DNA from: Ktedonobacter sp. 13_1_20CM_4_53_11
GTDB taxonomy: Bacteria; Chloroflexota; Ktedonobacteria; Ktedonobacterales; Ktedonobacteraceae
Assembly (NCBI GenBank): GCA_001919995.1
Contig: MNIY01000058.1
Span: 1-7,805, forward strand
DNA length: 7,805 nt
Reading direction: 5' to 3'
Every line of letters begins with the position of its first letter. Position 1 is the first letter of the stretch. Below, in pieces: positions 1 to 6,881 of this stretch. The notes under the pieces were generated by a model that saw only the letters and a list, made by a program, of their open reading frames with translations, had not been told where the DNA came from and ran no database searches. A program made the position numbers and the translations under genes.

Positions 1-1151
1 CCCATACGCCCCGTAAAGTTGCGGTTCATCGTCGTCAAAGCGCGCTCACCAGGTGCCAGTACACCATAGTGCCGGCCAATACAGGGGCCACAACCGGGAG
101 TGCCAACCGACGCGCCAGCCTGAATAAACGTTTCCAGGTAGCCCAGCCGCATCGCTTCCAGGTAAACCTCGCGAGAAGCGGGAACAACCACCATACGTGT
201 CTGGGGGTGAAGCGTCTTACCCCGCATGATGTTTGCGGCGATAGCAAGATCGTCAAGGCGACCGTTCGTACAGGTGCCGAGAAACACCTGGTCGATCTTC
301 ACTTGCTCGACCTCCTCAACCGGGACAACATTATTGACATCCGGCGGACAGGCAATCAGCGGTGACAGTTCCGAAGCATCAATCTCCACCACCCGTTCGT
401 AACGCGGATTGCATGGTGCCAGCATAGGATAATCGCGGTCGATACGACCACGCAACCACGCCCGGGTCATTGCATCGGGGGCAACGAGTCCCGCCTTGCC
501 GCCCATTTCAATCGCCATATTGCAGATGGTGAAACGCTCGCTCACCGACATCTGCTCGACCAACTCTCCCGTATACTCGATGGCGCGATAGTTGGCGCCA
601 TCAACGCCTACTTTGCGCACCATTTCAAAAGTCACATCCTTCGTATAAACACCAGAGGGAAGTCTTCCCGTCATGTGGATATTGATTGTTGGCGGGATAA
701 GAAACCAGGCTCGCCCGGTTGCATAGGCAACCCCGATGTCGGTAGAGCCCATGCCAGTAGCAAAGGCTCCGAGCGCCCCATAGGTACATGTGTGGCTATC
801 GGCCCCAACGATGATGTCACCCGGAGTAACATAACCACGCTCCGGCATTACCTGGTGGCAGATGCCCTCTTGCAAGATACCAATGTCCTGCTCCTGTGCA
901 AACGCGCGCACATCACGATGCAGCGTGGCCGCTGCAATGGTCGCTGCTGGTACGATGTGGTCAAACACAATATGCGAGCGCTGGGAATCGAAGACGCGCC
1001 CACCATTCGTCAATTTGCGAAAGGCCTGGATCGCCAGGGGAGTCGTCGTATCGTGGCTCATTACGCGGTCAACATCCACCACGACGGTCTCGCCCTGCGC
1101 TACCGTACGGCCCAACTTGTGGCTAAAGATTACTTCGGTTAAGGTTCCCAT
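1..1151 (-). CDS. lysT: Homoaconitase large subunit (LysT), 3' end cut by the window edge
   Basis: Catalytic [4Fe-4S] subunit of the aconitase/LeuC superfamily. In the AAA pathway it interconverts homocitrate, cis-homoaconitate and homoisocitrate; in Thermus the enzyme mainly does the second half-reaction. It needs a small swivel-domain subunit (LysU), which is not in this window. I read 383 codons by translating the minus strand from the ATG at 1151-1149. The three cluster-ligating cysteines are visible: C294 in FLGTCTNGRLDD, and C354 and C357 in GCGPCIGRHYGVLAPGE. VFDHIVP (about 63-69) and GADSHTCTYGALGAFATGMG (117-136) are also family hallmarks. The frame is open to the edge, reaching NRNFTGRMG; the family is usually about 420 residues, so roughly 35-40 are missing. 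The start overlaps the end of the homocitrate synthase gene by 13 bases, with AGGAAG (1158-1163) 6 bases upstream. Isopropylmalate isomerase (LeuC) is close in sequence; the lysine-gene context and the CIGRH loop favour homoaconitase. Confidence 0.88.
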   Translation of the reverse strand, partial: MGTLTEVIFSHKLGRTVAQGETVVVDVDRVMSHDTTTPLAIQAFRKLTNGGRVFDSQRSHIVFDHIVPAATIAAATLHRDVRAFAQEQDIGILQEGICHQVMPERGYVTPGDIIVGADSHTCTYGALGAFATGMGSTDIGVAYATGRAWFLIPPTINIHMTGRLPSGVYTKDVTFEMVRKVGVDGANYRAIEYTGELVEQMSVSERFTICNMAIEMGGKAGLVAPDAMTRAWLRGRIDRDYPMLAPCNPRYERVVEIDASELSPLIACPPDVNNVVPVEEVEQVKIDQVFLGTCTNGRLDDLAIAANIMRGKTLHPQTRMVVVPASREVYLEAMRLGYLETFIQAGASVGTPGCGPCIGRHYGVLAPGERALTTMNRNFTGRM

Positions 1152-2350
1152 GTTACACTTCCTTTCTCCTGATTCCCCTCCCGCAGCGCTATGTCGGCTC
1201 CACTACATTCCGCTCGACTTACGCTCCCCTCCTCCCACCAACTATGAATAAATGCATCGACTTCTTCCTGGTTCAGCGAACCGCATTCAGCTCGCTCTTT
1301 AAGAGCCTGAGTAAGATGACAAACCTCGTCATTGCTGAGGCGCAGCCCCAATGCCGTAGCGCGATGCCCTACGGCATGGCGTCCCGTGAAACGAGACCCA
1401 ACATCAATGCTGCGCATCAGTCCAAAGTCTGCTGGAGCCATCACCTCATACGAACGAGGATTCTTGAGCACTGCTTTTGTATGCACACCGGCTCTGTGCG
1501 CAAACGCTCCTGGAGCAGTGATCGGCATATTAAAGGGAATTGGCAAATCGAGGCACTCTGATACAAAGTGATCAAGTAGCGCCAGCTGCGTGAGATCGTA
1601 CGTCTCCAGCAGCTCCGGGTAATGAATATAGAGTTGCGCGATCAGGCCACTGAGCGAGGCGATACCATTGCGTTCGCCGATACCCATGACGGTAACGTCG
1701 AGGCAATCCGCACCACCCTCCAGCGCCGCGACAGTATTAGCAATAGCACATCCGGTATCATTGTGCCCGTGGAACTCAATACCAACCTGTGGATAACGTT
1801 CAGTGCAGAGAGCGACAAGCCGCTCAACCTGTCGCGGTGTGGCAATACCAACGGTGTCGGGCAAACCAATGCGCTGCACTCCTGCCTCAACGACAGCGTC
1901 AAAGACGGTCAGCAGGTCAACCAGGTCGCTGCGAAAGGCATCCTCAGCGGAAAAGCGCACGTAGCGCCCAGTCGATCGGATGAGTCGAATCAACGGTACA
2001 GCGTCGGCGAGAAGCTGGTCGATGCGGCGGCCATGGCTGTAGGTACGGAGCTCTGCTGACGTTCCATAAAAGAGATTCAGGCCGAAAACAGATGTATCCA
2101 GTGCAGCCCGCACATCAGCCTCGACACAGCGCACATGTGCTACAACGTGCGCAGACAAACCAATTTCACATAGCGCTTGCACCGTCCGCCGCATCTCCGG
2201 CGAGACGGCAGGCGAAGGAACCTCTATGAACTCCACGCCGACGGCATCCAGTAAACGCGCAATCTTCAGTCGCTGCTCAAAGGTAAAGAAGGCACTGGTA
2301 AATTGCTCACCTTCGCGAAGCGTCGAATCGAGAATAGCCAGTGATCTCAT
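1139..2350 (-). CDS. hcs: Homocitrate synthase
   Basis: Condenses acetyl-CoA with 2-oxoglutarate to homocitrate, the committed step of the AAA pathway; a cytosolic metal-dependent TIM-barrel enzyme of the HMGL-like/LeuA family. At 403 residues it aligns by eye along its length with the Thermus enzyme (about 376). DSTLREGEQ (8-16) supplies metal and 2-oxoglutarate contacts including R12. H72 lies in VVAHVRC, RFSAEDAFRS is at 132-141, PDTVGIATPR at 164-173, and the metal-binding HGHND at 194-198. GIGERNG (223-229) is the LeuA/HCS signature and AHRAGVH (284-290) carries the catalytic His. H72 and the RFSAED segment favour homocitrate synthase over isopropylmalate or citramalate synthase; NifV is a less likely reading because no nitrogenase genes are near. 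About 28 residues past the usual end form a polar tail. The ATG overlaps the lysJK stop as ATGA, with AAGGAG (2361-2366) 10 bases upstream, suggesting translational coupling. Thermus HCS is inhibited by lysine; that cannot be judged here. Confidence 0.93.
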   Translation of the reverse strand: MRSLAILDSTLREGEQFTSAFFTFEQRLKIARLLDAVGVEFIEVPSPAVSPEMRRTVQALCEIGLSAHVVAHVRCVEADVRAALDTSVFGLNLFYGTSAELRTYSHGRRIDQLLADAVPLIRLIRSTGRYVRFSAEDAFRSDLVDLLTVFDAVVEAGVQRIGLPDTVGIATPRQVERLVALCTERYPQVGIEFHGHNDTGCAIANTVAALEGGADCLDVTVMGIGERNGIASLSGLIAQLYIHYPELLETYDLTQLALLDHFVSECLDLPIPFNMPITAPGAFAHRAGVHTKAVLKNPRSYEVMAPADFGLMRSIDVGSRFTGRHAVGHRATALGLRLSNDEVCHLTQALKERAECGSLNQEEVDAFIHSWWEEGSVSRAECSGADIALREGNQEKGSVTWEP

Positions 2351-4797
2351 TGTGTCGTTTCTCCTTGCAGGGCAAGTTCCCCCAGTACCAATTCAAGCAC
2401 ATCGATGGCATGCATATACTCGGCGACGCGTATATGCTCCTGAGGTGTATGATCGAGGCGCGAGTCACCGGGCCCATATGCAACGATGTTCTGTCCCCAG
2501 AACGGTCCCACGACATTCATATCCGCTGTCCCCGTTTTGTGCTTGAAGACTGGTTGTCCTCCGGTAGAGCGAATAGCAGATATGAAAGCTCGCGATAAGG
2601 GTATCGCACGCGTCGTCTGGAAGGCCGCCTCTTCACCTGAAAAACTGATTTGAGCCTCATCTTCGTAAGCCCATTGCTCCAGTTGGATACGCAAACCCTC
2701 GCTATCGTACCCGGGTGGTAAACGGTAACCAATAAGAAGCTGCGTCTGTTCCTCTAACCCATCTTGACTGCTGTTAATGCCGCGTAGCGATGGCATAAGC
2801 GCAGCAAAAGTAGAATGTGCCGCATGCTGCTCGTTCCAACCGGTGGCATGGTCACGCACTCGATTCCAGAAGGCCACAGCCACCTCGTTACCATTCTTAT
2901 GCAGACCTGCGCTATGCTGTATCTGGCGCGTAACACAGTACTCCACCAGCAACCTGCCCTTATACCCAATCGTCACTGCCTGACTTCCACTCGGCTCGCC
3001 GATTATGCAGGCAAGAGGCCGATAGCGTTCTACGACTGCTCGCGCCCCACGAGAGGTCGCAGATTCCTCTTCAACAGCTCCTATCACAACAACTGGATGC
3101 TGCAAGGAGTCTAAGCGGCTGGAACGTACCAGCCGGGCTGTGGCACTCAGGAAAGCCGCCAACGGACCTTTGGCATCTACCGCGCCCCGGCCATACAGCA
3201 CACCATCCTGTAATTTCACCGGAACGTGACCACGCACTGTATCCATATGACCGAGCAAGATAACAGGTTGCTGGTTCATACTGTTTTCAAGAAGATGCGT
3301 GGTGGCTATGAAGTTTCCAGCCTCGTCTATAGAGGCATGCAAACCCATTTGCTGTGCCTGCTCAACCATGTACCGGGCTAAATCTCGTTCCCGTCCCGAA
3401 TAGCTCGGAATAGTGAGCATGTTATAGAGAAGCGCTATTTCTGCGTTTGCATCACAGGTCAGGTTACCAGCGTGACCACGAGTGATCGCTCCCTCTATGT
3501 CGTGAAAGTGCCGCTGGGTCCCGTTCGTCCATGGTAGGGGTGATCCCTCGTGGGCGGGCTTATGCGGCTGTGTTGCACTCGTTCTTTCATTCGCCAACAT
3601 AGTCCCTTGTGCTCGCCCTGTCACATCCCGTTCCACCAGTACCTCTTCTACCGCAGCCAGTACCCGTTCCAATTGTGCCTCCGTAATTACCAGCGGAGGT
3701 AACAGGCGAATGACGTTTGGGCCGGCCTGAAGAGCGAGGATGCCTCGTTCGAACAGTGCTTCGAGGTACGGTTGAGCGCGTCGGCTGAGCTCGATGCCAA
3801 GTAACAATCCTCTCCCGCGTACCTCGCGGATGAGCGGAGTTCGTAGCTTTCTTAGTCGATCAAGAGCGAGTGAGCCAAGTGCAGCCGCACGCTCAGGTAG
3901 AGCTTCTCGTTCAAGGATGTCGAGGCTGACGAGGGCAGCTGCGCAGGCCAATGGATTACCGCCAAAGCTGCTGCCGTGGATGCCCCTGGTAATACGCCCG
4001 CTCTCCATTACGCGCGGACCCAGGCAGACCGCTCCCATAGGAATACCACCGGCCAGGGATTTTGCGAGGCAGAGAATATCCGGCTGGAGGTCATAGTGGT
4101 CACAGGCAAAGAGAGATCCCGTACGCCCAAAGCCCGTCTGCACTTCGTCAACAATCAGCAAGACCCCGCGTTCACGGCAAAGTGCTGCAAGACCCCGCAC
4201 GTATTCATCCGAAGCCACGTGAACACCTCCTTCCCCCTGCACCAGTTCAATGATTACTGCCGCGGTCTGCTCATTGATGGCTGCTCGGGCAGCTGCGAGA
4301 TCGTTATAACGTATATGGCTGACATCGGGAACGAGCGGCGCGAAGGGCTCACGGTAGTGCGGTTCCCATGTTGCCGAAAGCGCACCCATCGTGCGACCAT
4401 GGAAGCCCCGCAGCGCCGCAACTATTCCTGCGCGCCCAGTGGCAATGCGTGCAAATTTGATTGCCCCCTCCACAGCCTCGGTACCGCTGTTGCATAAGAA
4501 GATGTGTGTGAGTCCTTCCGGCACAAGGCATGCAAGGCGTTCAAGCAAACGAGCCCGTACATCGTTGTAGACAATTTCTGGGCAGGTGATGAGGCGCAGT
4601 GCTTGCGCTGCAATGGCAGCAGCAACCTCTGGCCGTGCATGCCCGGCGCTCGCCACGCCGTAGCCTGCGGTGCAGTCGATATATTCGTGTCCATCGGCAT
4701 CCCATAATAAGGCGCCGCTTCCCCGTACGATAACTACAGGGCGCTTACTGTACACGCCACAACTGTAGGTGTTTTCGAGGTCGATGGCAGCAATCAT
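2347..4797 (-). CDS. lysJK: Fused LysJ aminotransferase - LysK hydrolase (bifunctional)
   Basis: One 816-residue frame carries the last two carrier-bound steps. Residues 1-390 are a class III PLP aminotransferase like LysJ/ArgD, which transaminates LysW-aminoadipate semialdehyde to LysW-lysine. Visible are SGTEA (104-108), GFHGRTMGALS (131-141), the PLP-contacting DEVQTG (217-222) and the Schiff-base lysine K246 in CLAKSLAGG. YIDCTAGYGVA and LALQAGPNVIRLLPPLVI match Thermus LysJ as I recall it. Residues 391-450 are a polar linker rich in His, Pro and Thr. Residues 451-816 are an M20-family zinc hydrolase like LysK (Thermus about 360 residues), which frees lysine from LysW. H517 and D519 (GHMDT), D541 (GRGAVDAKGP), E577/E578 (VEEES), E601 (GEPSG) and H783 (LDHTP) form the complete dinuclear metal and base set. 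The ATG overlaps the lysZ stop (ATGA) and has AAGGA at 4805-4809, 7 bases upstream. LysJ and LysK are separate proteins in the characterised systems. A dual role in arginine synthesis (ArgD/ArgE-like) is possible. Confidence 0.93.
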   Translation of the reverse strand: MIAAIDLENTYSCGVYSKRPVVIVRGSGALLWDADGHEYIDCTAGYGVASAGHARPEVAAAIAAQALRLITCPEIVYNDVRARLLERLACLVPEGLTHIFLCNSGTEAVEGAIKFARIATGRAGIVAALRGFHGRTMGALSATWEPHYREPFAPLVPDVSHIRYNDLAAARAAINEQTAAVIIELVQGEGGVHVASDEYVRGLAALCRERGVLLIVDEVQTGFGRTGSLFACDHYDLQPDILCLAKSLAGGIPMGAVCLGPRVMESGRITRGIHGSSFGGNPLACAAALVSLDILEREALPERAAALGSLALDRLRKLRTPLIREVRGRGLLLGIELSRRAQPYLEALFERGILALQAGPNVIRLLPPLVITEAQLERVLAAVEEVLVERDVTGRAQGTMLANERTSATQPHKPAHEGSPLPWTNGTQRHFHDIEGAITRGHAGNLTCDANAEIALLYNMLTIPSYSGRERDLARYMVEQAQQMGLHASIDEAGNFIATTHLLENSMNQQPVILLGHMDTVRGHVPVKLQDGVLYGRGAVDAKGPLAAFLSATARLVRSSRLDSLQHPVVVIGAVEEESATSRGARAVVERYRPLACIIGEPSGSQAVTIGYKGRLLVEYCVTRQIQHSAGLHKNGNEVAVAFWNRVRDHATGWNEQHAAHSTFAALMPSLRGINSSQDGLEEQTQLLIGYRLPPGYDSEGLRIQLEQWAYEDEAQISFSGEEAAFQTTRAIPLSRAFISAIRSTGGQPVFKHKTGTADMNVVGPFWGQNIVAYGPGDSRLDHTPQEHIRVAEYMHAIDVLELVLGELALQGETTQ
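3448..3627 (-). other. Interdomain linker coding segment of the LysJ-LysK fusion
   Basis: Codes for about residues 391-450 of the fusion, between the last helix of the aminotransferase (AAVEEVLVER) and the first helix of the hydrolase (NAEIALLYNML). It is polar, with several His, Pro, Thr and Gly residues and no catalytic motif of either family, so it is probably flexible. An in-frame ATG at 3598-3600 (Met400) has only a weak, too-close AAGGG three bases upstream, so a separate LysK product starting here is possible but not favoured. Boundaries are by eye and could be off by about ten residues either way. Confidence 0.7.
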
Positions 4798-5624
4798 ATG
4801 CCGATCCTTTCTCTTGAACTGTAGGATGATTCAATAGTTGTTCCCACTCCATTGAGCACCTCTAACAATGAGATGCTCCCAATACAGACTCGGGGCACAC
4901 CGCCCTGTATGGCTTCCTGCGCACCCAGCAATTTCTTGCGCATACGGCCCTGGGCATATTCAGCGAAGTCTGCAATGCGTTCGGCAGGGATAGTACGGAT
5001 GAGCGTAGCGTTGTCCCCTGGGTCGGCCAACAAACCGGGAACGTTCGTCATGATGACCAGGGCCTCGGCCTGTAGCGCGACGGCAACTGCAGCAGCTGCA
5101 CGGTCTCCATCCACATTCAGGCGTTCTCCCTCCCGGCTTAATGCCAGCGGCGCGATGACGGGGGTATAGCCAGCATCAAGTAACTGCCGGAGCAGTCTAT
5201 CATTCACCCGCTCGACCTGTCCGGTGTAGTCGTCGCGCAGTATTTGTAGGCGTCCCTCGGGAGTGAGCGAGCGTACAATTGACTTGCGTCTCGCCAGCAG
5301 CAGTCTCCCATCTACTCCAGCTAGCCCGAGGGCATTGATACCCTGTTGCTGCAAGCAGGCCACCAGCTCGGTATTGATCTGTCCGGCCACAGCCATAGCA
5401 TAGACGCGCAGGGTTTCGCTATCCGTGTAGCGGCTAACCATCCCACCTGGTGAAGTAACCATACGTGCTGGGCGCCCCAAACGCTCAGAGAGCGAGTTCG
5501 TGAGATCAGATCCTCCATGCAGTACGACGATACGCTCTCCCTGAGCAACACACTTCGCTATCTCACACACGATGTTCGCAGTGGTGGCCCCGGAGCTACC
5601 GCCAATCTTTACGACAAGCGTCAT
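4794..5624 (-). CDS. lysZ: LysW-aminoadipate kinase (LysZ)
   Basis: Amino-acid-kinase-fold enzyme that phosphorylates the side-chain carboxylate of LysW-bound AAA, making the acyl phosphate used by LysY. The 276-residue length is normal for the ArgB/LysZ family. Motifs are VVKIGGS at 4-10 (ATP phosphate binding, K6), HGG at 36-38, SRYTDSE at 64-70, LNVDGDRAAAAVA at 169-181 and GRMRKKLLGAQEA at 226-238 with the phosphate-binding lysine. SRYTD in place of the GLRVTD-type loop of N-acetylglutamate kinases, and MRKK in place of MxPK, are what I know of LysZ and argue for the carrier-bound substrate. It starts a sub-block after the only gap in the operon. Its Shine-Dalgarno is strong but distant. 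Its stop overlaps the lysJK start as ATGA. In organisms with one set of these genes LysZ may also serve arginine synthesis; that cannot be told here. Confidence 0.92.
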   Translation of the reverse strand: MTLVVKIGGSSGATTANIVCEIAKCVAQGERIVVLHGGSDLTNSLSERLGRPARMVTSPGGMVSRYTDSETLRVYAMAVAGQINTELVACLQQQGINALGLAGVDGRLLLARRKSIVRSLTPEGRLQILRDDYTGQVERVNDRLLRQLLDAGYTPVIAPLALSREGERLNVDGDRAAAAVAVALQAEALVIMTNVPGLLADPGDNATLIRTIPAERIADFAEYAQGRMRKKLLGAQEAIQGGVPRVCIGSISLLEVLNGVGTTIESSYSSRERIGI

Positions 5625-5635
5625 AGCAAAGCTCT

Positions 5636-5644
5636 ATCCTTCCT
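5636..5644 (-). promoter_or_regulatory. Distant ribosome binding site of lysZ
   Basis: The minus strand reads AGGAAGGAT here, followed by an unusually long spacer (about 11-12 bases) before the lysZ ATG at 5624-5622. No closer Shine-Dalgarno is present. The only other in-frame Met codons lie deep in the kinase fold after its VVKIGGS loop, so the start stands. Translation from this site may be weaker than for the other genes, which have 6-10-base spacers. Confidence 0.55.
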
Positions 5645-5667
5645 AATGTACAATCAATTGACCCTTT

Positions 5668-5677
5668 GGGCTTGCTC
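5668..5677. repeat. Direct repeat copy 1, GGGCTTGCTC
   Basis: First copy of an exact 10-base direct repeat inside the lysY-lysZ gap, about 45 bases before the lysZ start. The start-to-start distance to copy 2 is 50 bases, close to five helical turns, which would suit a protein binding two sites on one face of the DNA. The repeat is short and could be chance. Confidence 0.4.
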
Positions 5678-5717
5678 ATGTATACTCTTCTTCATATAGA
5701 GGCGCAGCGCGAGGTCA

Positions 5718-5727
5718 GGGCTTGCTC
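5718..5727. repeat. Direct repeat copy 2, GGGCTTGCTC
   Basis: Second exact copy of the 10-base repeat, on the same strand, nearer the lysY stop. The flanking bases differ from copy 1, so identity is limited to the ten bases. Regulatory use is a guess. Confidence 0.4.
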
Positions 5728-5762
5728 TCTTTTACGATCCGCCTTGAGGATACTGCAAACAA

Positions 5763-6881
5763 CTATACGGGATGCAAACCAGGAAAGGTCAATCCCAACG
5801 ACTCGTCCCAACCGTACACGCAATTGAGAGCTTGTACAGCATTTCCGGCTGCGCCTTTCAGCAGGTTGTCCAGGGCAGCGATGATCACTACGCGCCTCCC
5901 TTCCTCCCTCGAAGTGTCTCCCAGACGCTTCCCTCCATCCGCCCCTACCCTCTGCTGAATAGGGTCGAGTTCAAAGCCGATATCGCAATAGTTGCTTCCC
6001 GCCAAAATCTTCGGTTCGGGATACCGGTAAACACCACTGCGTTCTTTGATCAGCCGGATGAAAGGCTCGTGTTGATAGGCTTCGCGATAGAGCCTCCACA
6101 AGGTACGCTCGTCTACATTCTCATTCAAAAAGGGATGGGCAGTAACAAGCACTCCGCGCACTAACTCGACCGCCGTTGCAGAGAAGGCGATGTGCTGGCG
6201 AAGTTCCCCGCCAGAGGCTCGACCAAGCTCCTGTATGAGTTCGGCAGTATGACGATGCCCGGTAGGTTGAAATGAGCGCACGGCACCGCTCCTATCGGGA
6301 TGATGGCTGCCGGGACCTGGTGTGGCACCTGCTGCCGATGAGCCGACTTTGGCTTCCACTACGAGAGGAAGTGTATCGTCCACGAGACCAGCCCGGTAGA
6401 GTGGAGCCAATCCCAGGATGGCTGCAGTTGCCATACACCCGGTGCCACTTACAAGCGTCGCACCAGGCAGTTCCTCACGGTGTAGTTCAGGCAGGCCATA
6501 GACAGCCTCATCCAGAAGATGGGATGCGCAATGCGGCTCGCCATACCATTGTTCGTAAAGCCCGGCGGAGCGCAATCTGAAATCGGCTGAAAGATCGATG
6601 ACGCGTGGCGCAATTGACCGGTAGCGTTCAATCTCCCTGGAGGCTAAGCCATGTGGCAGGCAAAGGAAAAGCAAATCGCATGATTTCAGATCGTCGGGAT
6701 GACAGAAGCGCAAAGAACTGATTTTACGCAGATTCGGATGCACGCTATGCAAGTATTGCCCGGCATGACTGCCAGATGCCACCCGCGTCAATTCAACCCG
6801 TGGATGGAAGAGTAGGAGCCGCGCCAGTTCTCCTCCTGTATAACCAGATCCGCCAATGATAGCAACACGCAGGCGATTCAT
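5763..6881 (-). CDS. lysY: LysW-aminoadipyl-6-phosphate reductase (LysY)
   Basis: NADPH-dependent reductase of the ArgC/aspartate-semialdehyde dehydrogenase family. It converts LysW-aminoadipyl phosphate to the semialdehyde that LysJ transaminates. With the chosen start it is 372 residues; relatives are about 345-350. The Rossmann loop is GGSGYTGGE at 10-18, DLSADFRLR is at 96-104, the catalytic cysteine is C149 in SGTGCMATAAI, the GHRHTAE segment at 208-214 holds the conserved His, and LDNLLKGAAGNAVQALN at 337-353 is the C-terminal signature. GTGCMATA in place of the PGCYPT loop of ArgC fits LysY. I chose ATG 6881-6879 over the upstream in-frame ATG at 6905 because the fold begins at MNRLRVAIIGG, AGGAGGAGG lies 7 bases upstream, and this start overlaps the lysX stop as ATGA. 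A segment of about 24 residues (306-329) before the last strand has no counterpart in the relatives I recall and explains the extra length. Confidence 0.92.
   Translation of the reverse strand: MNRLRVAIIGGSGYTGGELARLLLFHPRVELTRVASGSHAGQYLHSVHPNLRKISSLRFCHPDDLKSCDLLFLCLPHGLASREIERYRSIAPRVIDLSADFRLRSAGLYEQWYGEPHCASHLLDEAVYGLPELHREELPGATLVSGTGCMATAAILGLAPLYRAGLVDDTLPLVVEAKVGSSAAGATPGPGSHHPDRSGAVRSFQPTGHRHTAELIQELGRASGGELRQHIAFSATAVELVRGVLVTAHPFLNENVDERTLWRLYREAYQHEPFIRLIKERSGVYRYPEPKILAGSNYCDIGFELDPIQQRVGADGGKRLGDTSREEGRRVVIIAALDNLLKGAAGNAVQALNCVYGWDESLGLTFPGLHPV

Larger units (their letters stand above)
5625..5762. other. lysY-lysZ intergenic region (138 bases)
   Basis: This is the only non-coding stretch of any length in the window. 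It has no supportable ORF. I looked for a promoter toward lysZ: AT-rich patches such as TATACAT and TACATT on the minus strand resemble -10 boxes, but neither has a good -35 at 16-18 bases. I found no stem followed by a T-run that would make an intrinsic terminator. GCGCAGCGC and TCAATTGA are short palindromes of no clear role. The lysZ ribosome site lies at one end and a 10-base direct repeat spans the middle. It may hold an internal promoter or operator, but this is inference from its length alone. Confidence 0.6.

Noticed and set aside
675..1142. Plus-strand open frame of 155 codons opposite lysT (and others at 1622-2059 and 3976-4497)
   Set aside because: They lie antisense to well-supported genes, have no recognisable motifs or convincing ribosome sites, and have the biased composition expected of mirrored codons.
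3448..3627. LysJ-LysK fusion as a frameshift or assembly artefact
   Set aside because: The frame is open throughout, both domains are complete, and the linker has normal-looking codons in the same frame. A single-base error would have to remove a stop exactly in the linker, so it is kept as a check rather than the main reading.
5701..5712. GCGCAGCGC inverted repeat as a terminator after lysY
   Set aside because: The loop would be a single base, so it cannot fold as a hairpin, and no T-run follows on the minus strand.
5625..5762. Sigma-70-type promoter for lysZ using TATACAT or TACATT as -10
   Set aside because: At 17 bases upstream the hexamers are GC-rich and unlike TTGACA, so it is not reported as a feature.
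4794..6881. Assignment of these genes to arginine synthesis as argB and argC
   Set aside because: The SRYTD loop of the kinase, the GTGC loop of the reductase, and adjacent lysW, lysX, hcs and lysT point to the LysW-lysine route. A dual role is not excluded.
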